Shown: piece after piece, positions 8,249-15,990 of the stretch
Numbering within the stretch: position 1 is the first letter of the stretch
How the letters are laid out: the number at the start of each line of letters is the position of its first letter
Assembly (NCBI GenBank): GCA_023431345.1
Contig: JAEYWK010000132.1
Location: forward strand, 1 to 21,172
DNA: 21,172 nucleotides
From: Pseudomonadota bacterium
GTDB lineage: Bacteria > Myxococcota_A > Polyangia > Polyangiales > Polyangiaceae
Reading direction: 5' to 3'
The notes under the pieces: generated by a model
What the model was told of the DNA's origin: nothing
Seen by the model: the letters and a program-made list of their open reading frames with translations, nothing else
Database searches by the model: none
Made by a program: the position numbers and the translations under genes

Positions 8249-9604
8249 CTATTTGCGGAGCTCGTCGAGGTCGAGCGCGTGACCTTCGATCAGACGGTAG
8301 GCGCGCTGACGCGTGATGCCGAGCAGCGCGGAGGCGCGCGTCACGTTCCCCTCCGCGGCGCGGAGAGCCGCGATCAGATCCGTGAGCTCGACGCGCTCGA
8401 GCGTCGCCGCGGGGCCTGGCTCCTCCGTCACCGACGGCGCGCGCTGAGGCGGAGTCGAGGGCGAGGCCGGTGAGAGCGCGCCGATGCGCGCCGGGAGGTG
8501 CCCCGCGCGCAGGCTCGGCGCGTCCGCATGAAAGACGAGCAAGCGGCGCACCAAGAGCACCAGCTCGCGCACGTTCAGGGGCCAATCATGCACGCACAGC
8601 CGCTCCACGAACGCGAAGTCCAGCGAGGGTTGTGAGCGCTGGCCGAGCGTGGTCCAGAGGTGAGAGAAGAGCGCCGGCACGTCTTCACGGCGGGCTCGGA
8701 GCGGCGGTAACCGCACTGTGAGCCCGTCGAGGCGGGCCAGTAGATCCGCGCGGAACTGGCGCGCGCGCACCGCTTCGAGCAGCGATTGTTGCCCCGCCGC
8801 GATGACGCGCACGTCGATGGGGACAGGGTGCGCCTCGCCGAGCGGCTGGACCTCACGCTGCTCGAGCACGCGCAGCAGCTTGGCTTGGAGCGAGAGCGGC
8901 AGCTCCGAGATCTCGTCGAGGAGCAGCGTTCCTCCGCTCGCAGCTCGGAAGAAACCAGGGCTTGCGCGCTCCGCGCCCGTGAACGCCCCGCGCCGGTAGC
9001 CAAACAGCTCTGCTTCCGCGAGGCCCGGTGGCAGAGCGGCACAGTTCACGGCGACGAACGGCCCCGAGCGACCGCTCCAGCCATGGATGGCGCGCGCCAC
9101 GACCTCTTTCCCCGTGCCCGTTTCGCCCTCGAGCACGATGGGCAGATCGCTCCGGGACGCGGTGGTGAGCGGCGCTATCGCGCGGCGGAGGGCCGCGCCC
9201 CCGAACAAACCGGGCGCAAGCTCACGCAGCGGCTCCGGAGCATCCGCGATCACGCCCACCCACCCGCCGAGTCTCAACACGTCTCCCAGCTTCAGGCGCT
9301 GGACACGGACAGTGGCGCCATTGACCTGCGTGCCATTGCGGCTCTCCAGGTCGACCAACGTAAGCTGAGCGTCAGCTCCCTTCTGTAGAGACGCATGGCG
9401 TCGAGAAATGTCGGTGCCCGCCAAGCACAGCGCCGAGGTCTCTTCCCGGCCGATGATGCGCGGCTCCAAACCACTCCAATCGAGTGGGAAAGGCGCCCGC
9501 GATGACTCCGGACAGACGAAAACCAGCTGCAGATCGGGAGGGCCATCGGCGGTGAGCGCGGGGGCAGCTTCCGTGTCCGTCGTGCTCGCCGCGTCGACTT
9601 GCAT
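8249..9604 (-). CDS. FHA-domain sigma-54-dependent transcription activator
   Basis: Enhancer-binding activator whose sensor is an FHA domain, a reader of phosphothreonine, rather than a receiver. The FHA domain is at about 25-120 (GR 52-53, SRRH 67-70, NGT 90-92, NG 95-96). The AAA+ domain (about 135-365) has Walker A GETGTGKE at 160-167, GAFTGA at 206-211, Walker B LLLDE and FRADL. A Fis-type HTH lies at the C-terminus (VTRASALLGITRQRAYRLI). WPGNVREL reads WPLNVREL, and the sensor-I region reads AAGQQ instead of the usual AATN. Such proteins are known in myxobacteria to be paired with Ser/Thr kinases. The divergent neighbour is such a kinase, 158 bp away. It meets the AgmX-tail gene tail-to-tail with a 22-bp gap. 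Confidence 0.93.
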   Translation of the reverse strand: MQVDAASTTDTEAAPALTADGPPDLQLVFVCPESSRAPFPLDWSGLEPRIIGREETSALCLAGTDISRRHASLQKGADAQLTLVDLESRNGTQVNGATVRVQRLKLGDVLRLGGWVGVIADAPEPLRELAPGLFGGAALRRAIAPLTTASRSDLPIVLEGETGTGKEVVARAIHGWSGRSGPFVAVNCAALPPGLAEAELFGYRRGAFTGAERASPGFFRAASGGTLLLDEISELPLSLQAKLLRVLEQREVQPLGEAHPVPIDVRVIAAGQQSLLEAVRARQFRADLLARLDGLTVRLPPLRARREDVPALFSHLWTTLGQRSQPSLDFAFVERLCVHDWPLNVRELVLLVRRLLVFHADAPSLRAGHLPARIGALSPASPSTPPQRAPSVTEEPGPAATLERVELTDLIAALRAAEGNVTRASALLGITRQRAYRLIEGHALDLDELRK

Positions 9605-9762
9605 GCACGCGACTCTACGCGAAGTTGGCGTCGCCTTGCAGGCGAGCGCGATCTTTCGCGGGCATGCGGCGGCCCCGTCGTGATCGCAGCGCGCTCGTGA
9701 AACGTAGCGAGGCGAACGCTATTGTCAGCATGAGAATTCGGATGTAATCGGGTCGGCTGAAT

Positions 9763-11289
9763 ATGTCCGAGGAGGGCGAGAGCCTGAGCGTCGCGTCACG
9801 GCGTGTCGGGACGGTGCTTCACGGCAAGTACCACCTCGACTGCGTGCTCGGGGTGGGCGGCATGGCAAGCGTCTACGCGGCGACGCACCGCAACCGCAAG
9901 CGCTTCGCGGTAAAGATGCTGCACAGCGAATTTTCCGTGCGCAGCGACTCGCGCGCCCGCTTCGTGCGCGAAGGCTACGTCGCCAACTCGGTTCCCCACC
10001 CCGGCGTCGTCGAGGTCCTCGACGACGACGTCGACGAAGCGGGCTCGGCCTTTCTGGTGATGGAACTGCTCGACGGAGTTACCGTCGATGCGCTCTCCAC
10101 GTGCGGGGGACCGATCCCAGTTCGTGTGGCCTTGAGCATCACTCACCAACTGCTCGATGTTTTGGAGGCCGCGCATCGAAAGTCCGTGGTCCATCGCGAC
10201 ATCAAGCCCGCCAATCTGTTCGTTCTGCGCGGTGGCCAGCTCAAGGTCCTCGACTTCGGCATCGCCCGGCTGCGCGACAGCGACGCCGGGCTCAAGTCGA
10301 CGCGAGGCGGGGTGGTGCTGGGGACGCCGGCGTTCATGGCTCCCGAACAAGCGCTCGCCATGCCCGAGAGAGTGGACGCGCGAACCGACGTGTGGGCGGC
10401 GGGAGCGACGCTCTTCACGATGCTGTCGGCATCCTTCGTGCATCAGGGCGAGAACTCACGACAGGTCATGATCCGCGCCGCGACCGAACCTGCCCGCTCA
10501 ATCCTGAGCATCATGCCGGAGCTCCCGCCCACGGTGGCGGCGCTCGTTTCCCGCGCGCTGGCGTTCGAGCGCTCGCAGCGCTGGCCGACCGCAGCCGCGA
10601 TGCAGAGCGCGGTGCTCGCGGCGTATCGCGAGCTGTGCGGGGGGGACCCGAGCCCCGCGGACGCCGCCGAGCTCGTCACGCGGACGTCCGCAACGCTTGC
10701 CGCGCGGTCGTCCGCGGCGCTCGCAGCCCAGCCGACTCAGCTGCAAACGCTCAAAGGCGCGCTCGCGCCGCCCTCGGAACCACCTCTCGCTCCAGCTTCT
10801 CCCCCCGCAGCGCCGAGCGCCGCTCCTCTGGCCCTCGAAACGACGATGGCAACGCCGGTCGCCCCGCCGGCCCCAAGCGGCGCGCGCAAGCCGAGGCGGA
10901 GCCGGGCCTGGCTGCTGCTAGCGACGGCTCTTCTTGGCGCAACCTTGCTCGCGGTCGTCCGAGCCGCACAGCAGCGGCCCAGCACGCCCCCCGCGCCAGC
11001 CACACGCGCGACGCAGCTAGCGCGCACGGATCCCGCGGCGACGGTCGTGCCCGCGGCGACGGTCGTGCCCGCGCCGACGATCGTTCTCGCGACCGCGGCC
11101 GCTTTGTCGAGCGCGGCGCCCAGCGCAGCGGCTTCCAGCCTCCGACCGCGGACCCCCACGCTAGCCAGCGCCTCGAAGCCCCCTCGAACGGCGCGACCGG
11201 CCTCCCCGGTATCGTCCGCAACTCCGGCCGCCCCTGCAGCCCCGCTCCCCCGCGCCGACGATCCCTTGACGCTCAAGCTCTTCCAATGA
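9763..11289 (+). CDS. Membrane Ser/Thr protein kinase (Pkn2/Hanks type)
   Basis: Eukaryotic-type Ser/Thr kinase of 508 residues. The kinase domain (about 22-290) has the Gly-rich loop GVGGMA (30-35), catalytic Lys51, Glu70, HRDIKPAN (D146, N151), DFG (164-166) and GTPAFMAPE, so it looks active. An Ala/Pro-rich juxtamembrane stretch leads to one transmembrane helix near 383-402. The outer part is only about 100 residues of Ala/Pro/Thr low complexity including an 18-bp tandem repeat, with no recognisable sensor domain. First gene of an operon: its TGA overlaps the next ATG (ATGA). The divergent FHA activator is a natural phospho-partner, and the downstream genes encode secreted or surface proteins, so a sensory role is likely. 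No clear Shine-Dalgarno precedes the ATG. Confidence 0.95.
   Translation: MSEEGESLSVASRRVGTVLHGKYHLDCVLGVGGMASVYAATHRNRKRFAVKMLHSEFSVRSDSRARFVREGYVANSVPHPGVVEVLDDDVDEAGSAFLVMELLDGVTVDALSTCGGPIPVRVALSITHQLLDVLEAAHRKSVVHRDIKPANLFVLRGGQLKVLDFGIARLRDSDAGLKSTRGGVVLGTPAFMAPEQALAMPERVDARTDVWAAGATLFTMLSASFVHQGENSRQVMIRAATEPARSILSIMPELPPTVAALVSRALAFERSQRWPTAAAMQSAVLAAYRELCGGDPSPADAAELVTRTSATLAARSSAALAAQPTQLQTLKGALAPPSEPPLAPASPPAAPSAAPLALETTMATPVAPPAPSGARKPRRSRAWLLLATALLGATLLAVVRAAQQRPSTPPAPATRATQLARTDPAATVVPAATVVPAPTIVLATAAALSSAAPSAAASSLRPRTPTLASASKPPRTARPASPVSSATPAAPAAPLPRADDPLTLKLFQ
11032..11085 (+). repeat. 18-bp tandem repeat in the kinase tail
   Basis: CCCGCGGCGACGGTCGTG occurs at 11032-11049 and exactly again at 11050-11067, with a third diverged copy at 11068-11085. 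It encodes a repeated PAATVV/PAPTIV segment in the extracytoplasmic low-complexity tail of the kinase. Copy number may vary between strains. Confidence 0.8.
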
Positions 11290-12323
11290 GGCCCCGTAGC
11301 CATCTGGCTCGCGTCTGCGCGTGGTTGGTCCTGCTTACGGCCACCTCGCACGCCGCCGCTCAGGCCGCAGGCGACGATGCCGGCGTGAATACCCCGACGA
11401 GCCGCGGCGCTGATGGCGAGGGCCAAGGCGCGCTGTCCGCGCCAGCGCTCCCCCTCGGAGAGATGCTGACCGGCCAAGCCAAACGCGACTACGAGACCGC
11501 GCTGCTCCTGCACAAAAGTGGCGATTTCGAGGGCGCGCGGCGTCAATTTTCGAGCGCGTACGACGCCACGCAGGACGTACGCTTACTCTGGAACGCAGCG
11601 GTGTGCGAGCAGTCGCTTCGACACTACGCGAAGGCCATCGCGCTCGTCCGCCGCTACTTGAGCTCGCGCTCGCCGTTGATCACGGAGCAGGCGGAGCGCG
11701 ACGCGCGCTCGTTCCTCGAGGCCGCCCTCCCCCTCACGGCGCGACTCCTCGTCCACGCTGACGAACCGGGCGGTAGCGCTGAGCTCGACGGCGAGCCGCT
11801 CGGCACCTTGCCGCTCGACGCCGAGACCCGCGTCGACTTCGGTACGCACCGGCTCGCCGTGAAGAAGACGGGGTTCCGCGACGCCACGCAGACCTTCGTC
11901 GTGACGAGCTCCGCCGACGTGAAGCTCGCTCTCCGGCTCGAGCCTATCGTGCACGAAGGGCGGCTGGTGGTGCGCGCTGGCAGGGGCGACGTGATCACGA
12001 TCGACGGCCGATTTCGCGCGCTCGGCACCTTCGACGGCACGCTCGCCAGCGGCAGCCGCCGGCTGCGCGTGACGGGCAACGACTCGCAGCCGTTCGAAAC
12101 GAGCGTGCTCATCGAAGACGACCGCACGCACGCGCTCGACGTCACGCTCTCGCGCACGCCCGCCTCGTTCAGCTTGCCGCCCTGGGCGTGGATTGTCGGC
12201 GGAGCGGCCGTGCTCGCGGGGGCGGGTGCCGCGACCTTTTTCGTCGCGCGATCGTGGGGCCGTGACGAGGGCCGCCGCAACTCACCCCGCCAAGTGCAGC
12301 TCCCGCTCCGGGTGACACCATGA
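11286..12323 (+). CDS. TPR/PEGA-like exported protein with C-terminal membrane helix
   Basis: 345 residues starting at the ATG that overlaps the kinase stop (ATGA). The open frame runs further upstream, but that part is only a shadow of the kinase. Signal peptide about 1-25 (TATSHAAAQA), TPR-like helices about 55-125 (YETALLLHKSGDFEGARRQF, LLWNAAVCEQSLRHYAKAI), then two PEGA-like beta modules (about 145-215 with SAELDGEPLGTLPLD, and about 220-295 with VITIDGRFRALGTFDGTL). One transmembrane helix follows near 305-326 (WIVGGAAVLAGAGAATFF). Proteins of this build commonly follow Ser/Thr kinase genes in myxobacteria; PEGA modules are surface-exposed and of unclear ligand. It ends in another ATGA overlap with the next gene. 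Confidence 0.85.
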   Translation: MRPRSHLARVCAWLVLLTATSHAAAQAAGDDAGVNTPTSRGADGEGQGALSAPALPLGEMLTGQAKRDYETALLLHKSGDFEGARRQFSSAYDATQDVRLLWNAAVCEQSLRHYAKAIALVRRYLSSRSPLITEQAERDARSFLEAALPLTARLLVHADEPGGSAELDGEPLGTLPLDAETRVDFGTHRLAVKKTGFRDATQTFVVTSSADVKLALRLEPIVHEGRLVVRAGRGDVITIDGRFRALGTFDGTLASGSRRLRVTGNDSQPFETSVLIEDDRTHALDVTLSRTPASFSLPPWAWIVGGAAVLAGAGAATFFVARSWGRDEGRRNSPRQVQLPLRVTP

Positions 12324-14134
12324 AACGTCCCGCGGCTCGGAGCCCCCACCTCCTGCGCGTCCTAGTACTTGCGGGGGCCGGCCTGGGCTGCAGTGCGGAG
12401 GCGCCGCCAGGCGGGCTGGTGCTCTCGGTCGTCACCGACATGGCGGTACCGACCGACATCGATCTCGTCTTCTGGAGCGTCACGCTCGAGGGAGAAGACT
12501 CGCCCTACGCCGCGAGCACGCTCGAGCTGACGAGCGGCACGGACTTACCCCTGACGCTGGTCATCAAAGGAGGCCCCCAAACGACAGCCCCGATCACGGT
12601 ACGAGTCGAAGGCAGGAAGCGCGACGATCAACGGCAGCCGACTCGAGTCGCGCGGGACGCCAAGCTCGTCGTTCCGCGAGACCGCACCGCGAAGGTCGAA
12701 GTGCCGCTGTCGTGGCTGTGTAGCAGCGCCAACCTCCCCGAGCCGTGCGCGGCGGGGACGACTTGCGAGGCCGGCGAGTGCGTCGACGCCCGGGTCGCGA
12801 CGGAGTCTCTGCCAGACTTCGAGCCCGCGCCCGCGCTCGACTGCTACGACGTGACTGCGTGCCTAGACGACGCCAGCTTCCCCAATCCAGGGCCCATCAC
12901 GCTGCCGTCCGGGCGTCACGTGCCGTGCGCGGTGCGCGGCCTGCAAACGCTCGGCCCGGACGCCGACGTCAAGGTCGCCCTGGTGGTGCGGAATGAGCGC
13001 GTAGGCAACTACGGGTTCTGCGGCCCCTTCGACGAATGCTTCATCCCCCTGGCGCACAGCGAAGCCGGCAGCGGATGGCGCGTGCTCGACAACGGAGACA
13101 TTCCGGCCATCGAGCTACCCCCAGCGGTGTGCGAGCGCGCAAGCGCGAACATCGCGAGCGTAGCCATCGTCAAAAGCAGCGCGCTTTGCCCTGCCAACTC
13201 GGAGCACCGGCCGCTGTGTCAGCCGCCCCTCGAGCACGGCTGCATCGAGCTCGATGCCGAGAAATTCGAGCACGTCTGCGCCGCGGCGTTGCCCGAGCCC
13301 GCGTGGGTTGCCTACGCCTGCTCGGAGGCGCGCCCGTCGGACCTACGCGCCGACTTGCTCGAGTGCTGGGCGCCGGCCGACTCGGCCTCACGCGCCCCGA
13401 GGGCGCAAGACGGACGCTGGTGCTGTCTCAGCGGACAGGCGGCGAGCGATGACCCGCTGCTCATCGACGACATGCGAGACGGACCCCAAATCAAGCTGGC
13501 GCCGCCTGAAGGTGGATTCGCAGGCTGGTGGTACACGGAGATCCCCGACGGCAGCGGAGACCTCTCTCCGGCGCCCGAGGCCCTCTACACCTACCGCCAG
13601 CTCGAGGAGCCGGTGACGCCGCCAGGGGGCCCCGAGATACGCGCAGCCGCCTGCGTCAGCTCGAGTGGATTTTATGGCTGGCTCGCGCTGCAGGGGTTCT
13701 TCTTCGGGGGTGTTCTTGGGACGCGCGGCACTGCGACGTTCGACGTGGACGACTACGCCGGCATCAGCTTTTGGGGCTGGGCGCGCGAACCATTCCCCAA
13801 CGCCCCTCCTCTCAGTGTCGCGGTGGCCTTCCCCAACGTCCAGACGTCGCAAGAGCCCAACTCCGAGTGCGTGTTGGCCAACGAGGGCAGCGGCGCGCTC
13901 TGCGACAATTTCTCGAAAGAGGTTCCTTTCACCGCTCAATGGACGCGCCATGTCGTGCGCTGGGACGAGCTCGAGCAAGACAAGCAGGATTGGGGGCAGA
14001 CCCCCTTCGACTCCTTCAAACGCCAGCTGAACAACATCGAATTTTCAGCGACGGGCGCAGGTCCGCAAATCCTAGGACAGCCCTTCGAGCTCTGCGTGGC
14101 CCAGCTCCGATTCGAGCCGAAAGCAGAGGAATGA
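12320..14134 (+). CDS. Cys-rich lipoprotein with carbohydrate-binding-like C-terminal domain
   Basis: 604 residues, starting at an ATG overlapping the previous stop (ATGA). The N-terminus is lipoprotein-like (LVLAGAGLGCSAE, Cys near residue 24). A beta-rich domain (about 30-130) leads into a Cys-rich middle (about 131-375; LCSSANLPEPC, GTTCEAGEC), likely disulphide-bonded. The last 225 residues (from LLIDDMRDG near 380 to the end, with ISFWGWA and QLNNIEFS) resemble the jelly-roll modules found on secreted cellulases, such as CBM11-like domains, beginning with a typical IDDxxDG entry. The match is by pattern only. It sits between a kinase/PEGA pair and a GH5-fold protein, so a surface glucan-binding role is plausible but unproved. 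Confidence 0.7.
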   Translation: MKRPAARSPHLLRVLVLAGAGLGCSAEAPPGGLVLSVVTDMAVPTDIDLVFWSVTLEGEDSPYAASTLELTSGTDLPLTLVIKGGPQTTAPITVRVEGRKRDDQRQPTRVARDAKLVVPRDRTAKVEVPLSWLCSSANLPEPCAAGTTCEAGECVDARVATESLPDFEPAPALDCYDVTACLDDASFPNPGPITLPSGRHVPCAVRGLQTLGPDADVKVALVVRNERVGNYGFCGPFDECFIPLAHSEAGSGWRVLDNGDIPAIELPPAVCERASANIASVAIVKSSALCPANSEHRPLCQPPLEHGCIELDAEKFEHVCAAALPEPAWVAYACSEARPSDLRADLLECWAPADSASRAPRAQDGRWCCLSGQAASDDPLLIDDMRDGPQIKLAPPEGGFAGWWYTEIPDGSGDLSPAPEALYTYRQLEEPVTPPGGPEIRAAACVSSSGFYGWLALQGFFFGGVLGTRGTATFDVDDYAGISFWGWAREPFPNAPPLSVAVAFPNVQTSQEPNSECVLANEGSGALCDNFSKEVPFTAQWTRHVVRWDELEQDKQDWGQTPFDSFKRQLNNIEFSATGAGPQILGQPFELCVAQLRFEPKAEE

Positions 14135-14139
14135 GCCAC

Positions 14140-15780
14140 ATGAAGAACACCCTGCTCGTCGGCCTGGCGGTGGCGACTACCGCTTGTGGCGAGGCCCAGC
14201 CCCCTCGCCCCGGCTTCGTGCACGTGGAGGGAGACCTCGTCATCGACGCGGTCGGCAAGCCCATCACGCTCGAGGGTATGACGTTCGGCGTCTTCGACGG
14301 TGAGCCGGGCTGGAGCGAGCCGCGCGCGGCGTACGCCGAGGTCGCGAGCATGGGGATGAACCACGTCCGCATCTTCTTCGACGCCGACGACCTCGAAGAG
14401 GAGTCGTCACCCGGCTCCTACGATTCCGAAGCGCTCGCGAGCTTGGATGGAGCGATCGCGCGCGCCAAAGACAGCGGCTTGCTCGTCGTGCTGGCGCTGA
14501 ACGCACCGCCAGGTGGCGCTGCCTCCAACTGCAAAGACGCCGCGTTTTGGGATTCGGCGGACCACCAAGCCCGGATGGTGGAGCTGTGGCGCATGCTCGC
14601 GTCGCGCTACGCCGAGGAGCCCGCCATCACCGGCTATGCGCTCCTCGATATACCGAGCCCCACGGCCACGGCGGAGCAGTGGCGCGTGCTGGCCGAAGAG
14701 ACAACGCGAGCGATTCGAGCTGTGGACACCAACCACGCATTGTTCATCGCGCGAGCCCACGCCGTCGCGTGCAACTACAACCATGCCGCGGCCAAGGCCT
14801 TCGCGCGCCTCGCCGACGGCAACGTCATTTACGAGTTCGATCGCACTCAGCCTTGGTCGTACGTCGCGCAACTGACGACGCCGGCTGGGGCCAACGCGCC
14901 GCTGGACCCGTTCGGCCCCTACCCGGACGAAACCCGCGTCGCGGTCGATCAGAGCAAAGCGATCTGGCTGCACACGCCCCAAGACACGCGACCGTCCGCC
15001 AGCGCCCTGAACCTGACGCCCACTGAAACCGATTGGACGGAGAAGGTATTTTCCTACACCGTCACCGACCCAGGCTTCACGTACGCCGTGCCGGTGCTCC
15101 AAGCGGACTTCACCGCGGGCAAGGCCTATTTCGATAGCGTGCTGGTCGAACAGATCGATGAAGCGGGTGAGGCGCACGTCGTCCTCGACCTCGACATCGA
15201 GTCGAACGCCGGCTTCGGAGAGCTGTGGCAAGGCACGGCTGACGGAATGGAGGTCGACGGACCGGGCGAAGTAGCCATCGAGGCCAGCGCGAAGCGAGGG
15301 CAAGCATCACTTTCGATTCACGGCACCCGCACTCTGGCCAACCTGCCTGCCAACGACTGGATCTTCGTGAAGGTAGGCGATACCTTCCGCGTGACGAGCT
15401 GGGTCAAAGGTGAGGCACTCGAGGCACGCGACTTGGCGCGCGTTCGGCTCGATTTTTGGGGCTACAAGGAGCCAACGGCCGGCTTCAACCGTGAGACGCT
15501 CGCGCGGCTCTTCAGCGACTACCGCGCCTGGGGCATCGCGCAGGGCGTACCGATGCTCGTGAGCTCGTTCGGCACCTCGCGCCCCACCTTCGAAGACGAT
15601 CGCGGCGGCCTGCGCTGGGTTGGCGACATGATCGACATCATGCGCGAACAGCGGCTGGGCTGGACCTATTGGGGCTACCGCGACCCCGACTTCGGCATCT
15701 ACACGAGCGAGCGCGGCGAGCGGGGCCCCGACACCGTCAATCAGCCGCTCGTCGAGCTGCTCACCGAAAAGCGTCGCTAA
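14140..15780 (+). CDS. GH5-fold cellulase-like lipoprotein lacking catalytic residues (pseudoenzyme)
   Basis: 546 residues counted from ATG 14140, which has AGAGGA 9 nt upstream. ATG 14131 overlaps the previous stop and is also possible. Lipoprotein-like N-terminus (LAVATTACGE, Cys16). The fold is a GH5 barrel: TLEGMTFGVF, MGMNHVRIFF (conserved R77), VVLALNAPPGG, GYALLDIPSP, VIYEFDRTQPW, LVSSFGTSRP and GWTYWGYR. Compared with GH5 motifs, the acid/base Asn-Glu is Asp170-Ile171, the nucleophile Glu (EFG) is Ser476, the LDxH His is Asn121 and the later His is Asp234. Between about 285 and 450 a beta-rich module is inserted (FTAGKAYFDSVLVEQ, DWIFVKVGDTFRVTSWVKGE) that looks like a nested carbohydrate-binding jelly roll. 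Hydrolysis is therefore unlikely; glucan binding or sensing is inferred. Last gene of the kinase operon. Confidence 0.82.
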   Translation: MKNTLLVGLAVATTACGEAQPPRPGFVHVEGDLVIDAVGKPITLEGMTFGVFDGEPGWSEPRAAYAEVASMGMNHVRIFFDADDLEEESSPGSYDSEALASLDGAIARAKDSGLLVVLALNAPPGGAASNCKDAAFWDSADHQARMVELWRMLASRYAEEPAITGYALLDIPSPTATAEQWRVLAEETTRAIRAVDTNHALFIARAHAVACNYNHAAAKAFARLADGNVIYEFDRTQPWSYVAQLTTPAGANAPLDPFGPYPDETRVAVDQSKAIWLHTPQDTRPSASALNLTPTETDWTEKVFSYTVTDPGFTYAVPVLQADFTAGKAYFDSVLVEQIDEAGEAHVVLDLDIESNAGFGELWQGTADGMEVDGPGEVAIEASAKRGQASLSIHGTRTLANLPANDWIFVKVGDTFRVTSWVKGEALEARDLARVRLDFWGYKEPTAGFNRETLARLFSDYRAWGIAQGVPMLVSSFGTSRPTFEDDRGGLRWVGDMIDIMREQRLGWTYWGYRDPDFGIYTSERGERGPDTVNQPLVELLTEKRR

Positions 15781-15818
15781 ACGGCGTAGCGGTCGTCCGC
15801 GAGGTCGCCCACTGCGGC

Positions 15819-15830
15819 CGTCCGCGGACG
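15819..15830. repeat. 12-bp palindrome after the kinase operon
   Basis: CGTCCGCGGACG is a perfect palindrome 38 bp past the GH5-like gene stop, and CGTCCGCG also occurs alone 26 bp earlier. There is no T-run, so it is not a typical intrinsic terminator. It lies in the 210-bp gap before the GH6 gene and could be an operator or a weak terminator stem. Confidence 0.3.
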
Positions 15831-15904
15831 ATGAGCGGTGACACCGGCGCGGCGAGCCGGCGGCAAACACCGAGTTTCGCAAGGCTGTCTGCGCGCGGAC
15901 TCAC

Positions 15905-15919
15905 GGTATGCGCTTTGCA
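15905..15919 (+). promoter_or_regulatory. Weak candidate sigma-54 promoter of the GH6 gene
   Basis: CGGTATG-CGCT-TTGCA has GG and GC separated by exactly 10 nt and a perfect -12 element (TTGCA), but three mismatches in the -24 element. Transcription would start near 15930, about 60 nt before the GH6 start codon. Two sigma-54 activators are encoded nearby. The poor -24 box keeps the confidence low. Confidence 0.3.
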
Positions 15920-15990
15920 CTTGCGATTGAAGGGTGCGCGGCGAGTGCCGCCACCAGAGTGCTCACTCATAGCGAGAGGACGCAAAACGC

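Noticed and set aside
9605..9762. TGGCGTCGCCTTGCA in the divergent FHA-activator/kinase gap as a sigma-54 promoter
   Set aside because: GG and GC are 9 nt apart rather than 10, and the -24 box is imperfect.
10101..11285. Upstream extension of the PEGA-like gene
   Set aside because: It shadows the kinase. ATG 11286 has a signal peptide and overlaps the kinase stop.
13528..14130. Upstream extension of the GH5-like gene
   Set aside because: Out-of-frame shadow of the Cys-rich lipoprotein; the lipoprotein signal and ribosome binding site support a start at 14131 or 14140.
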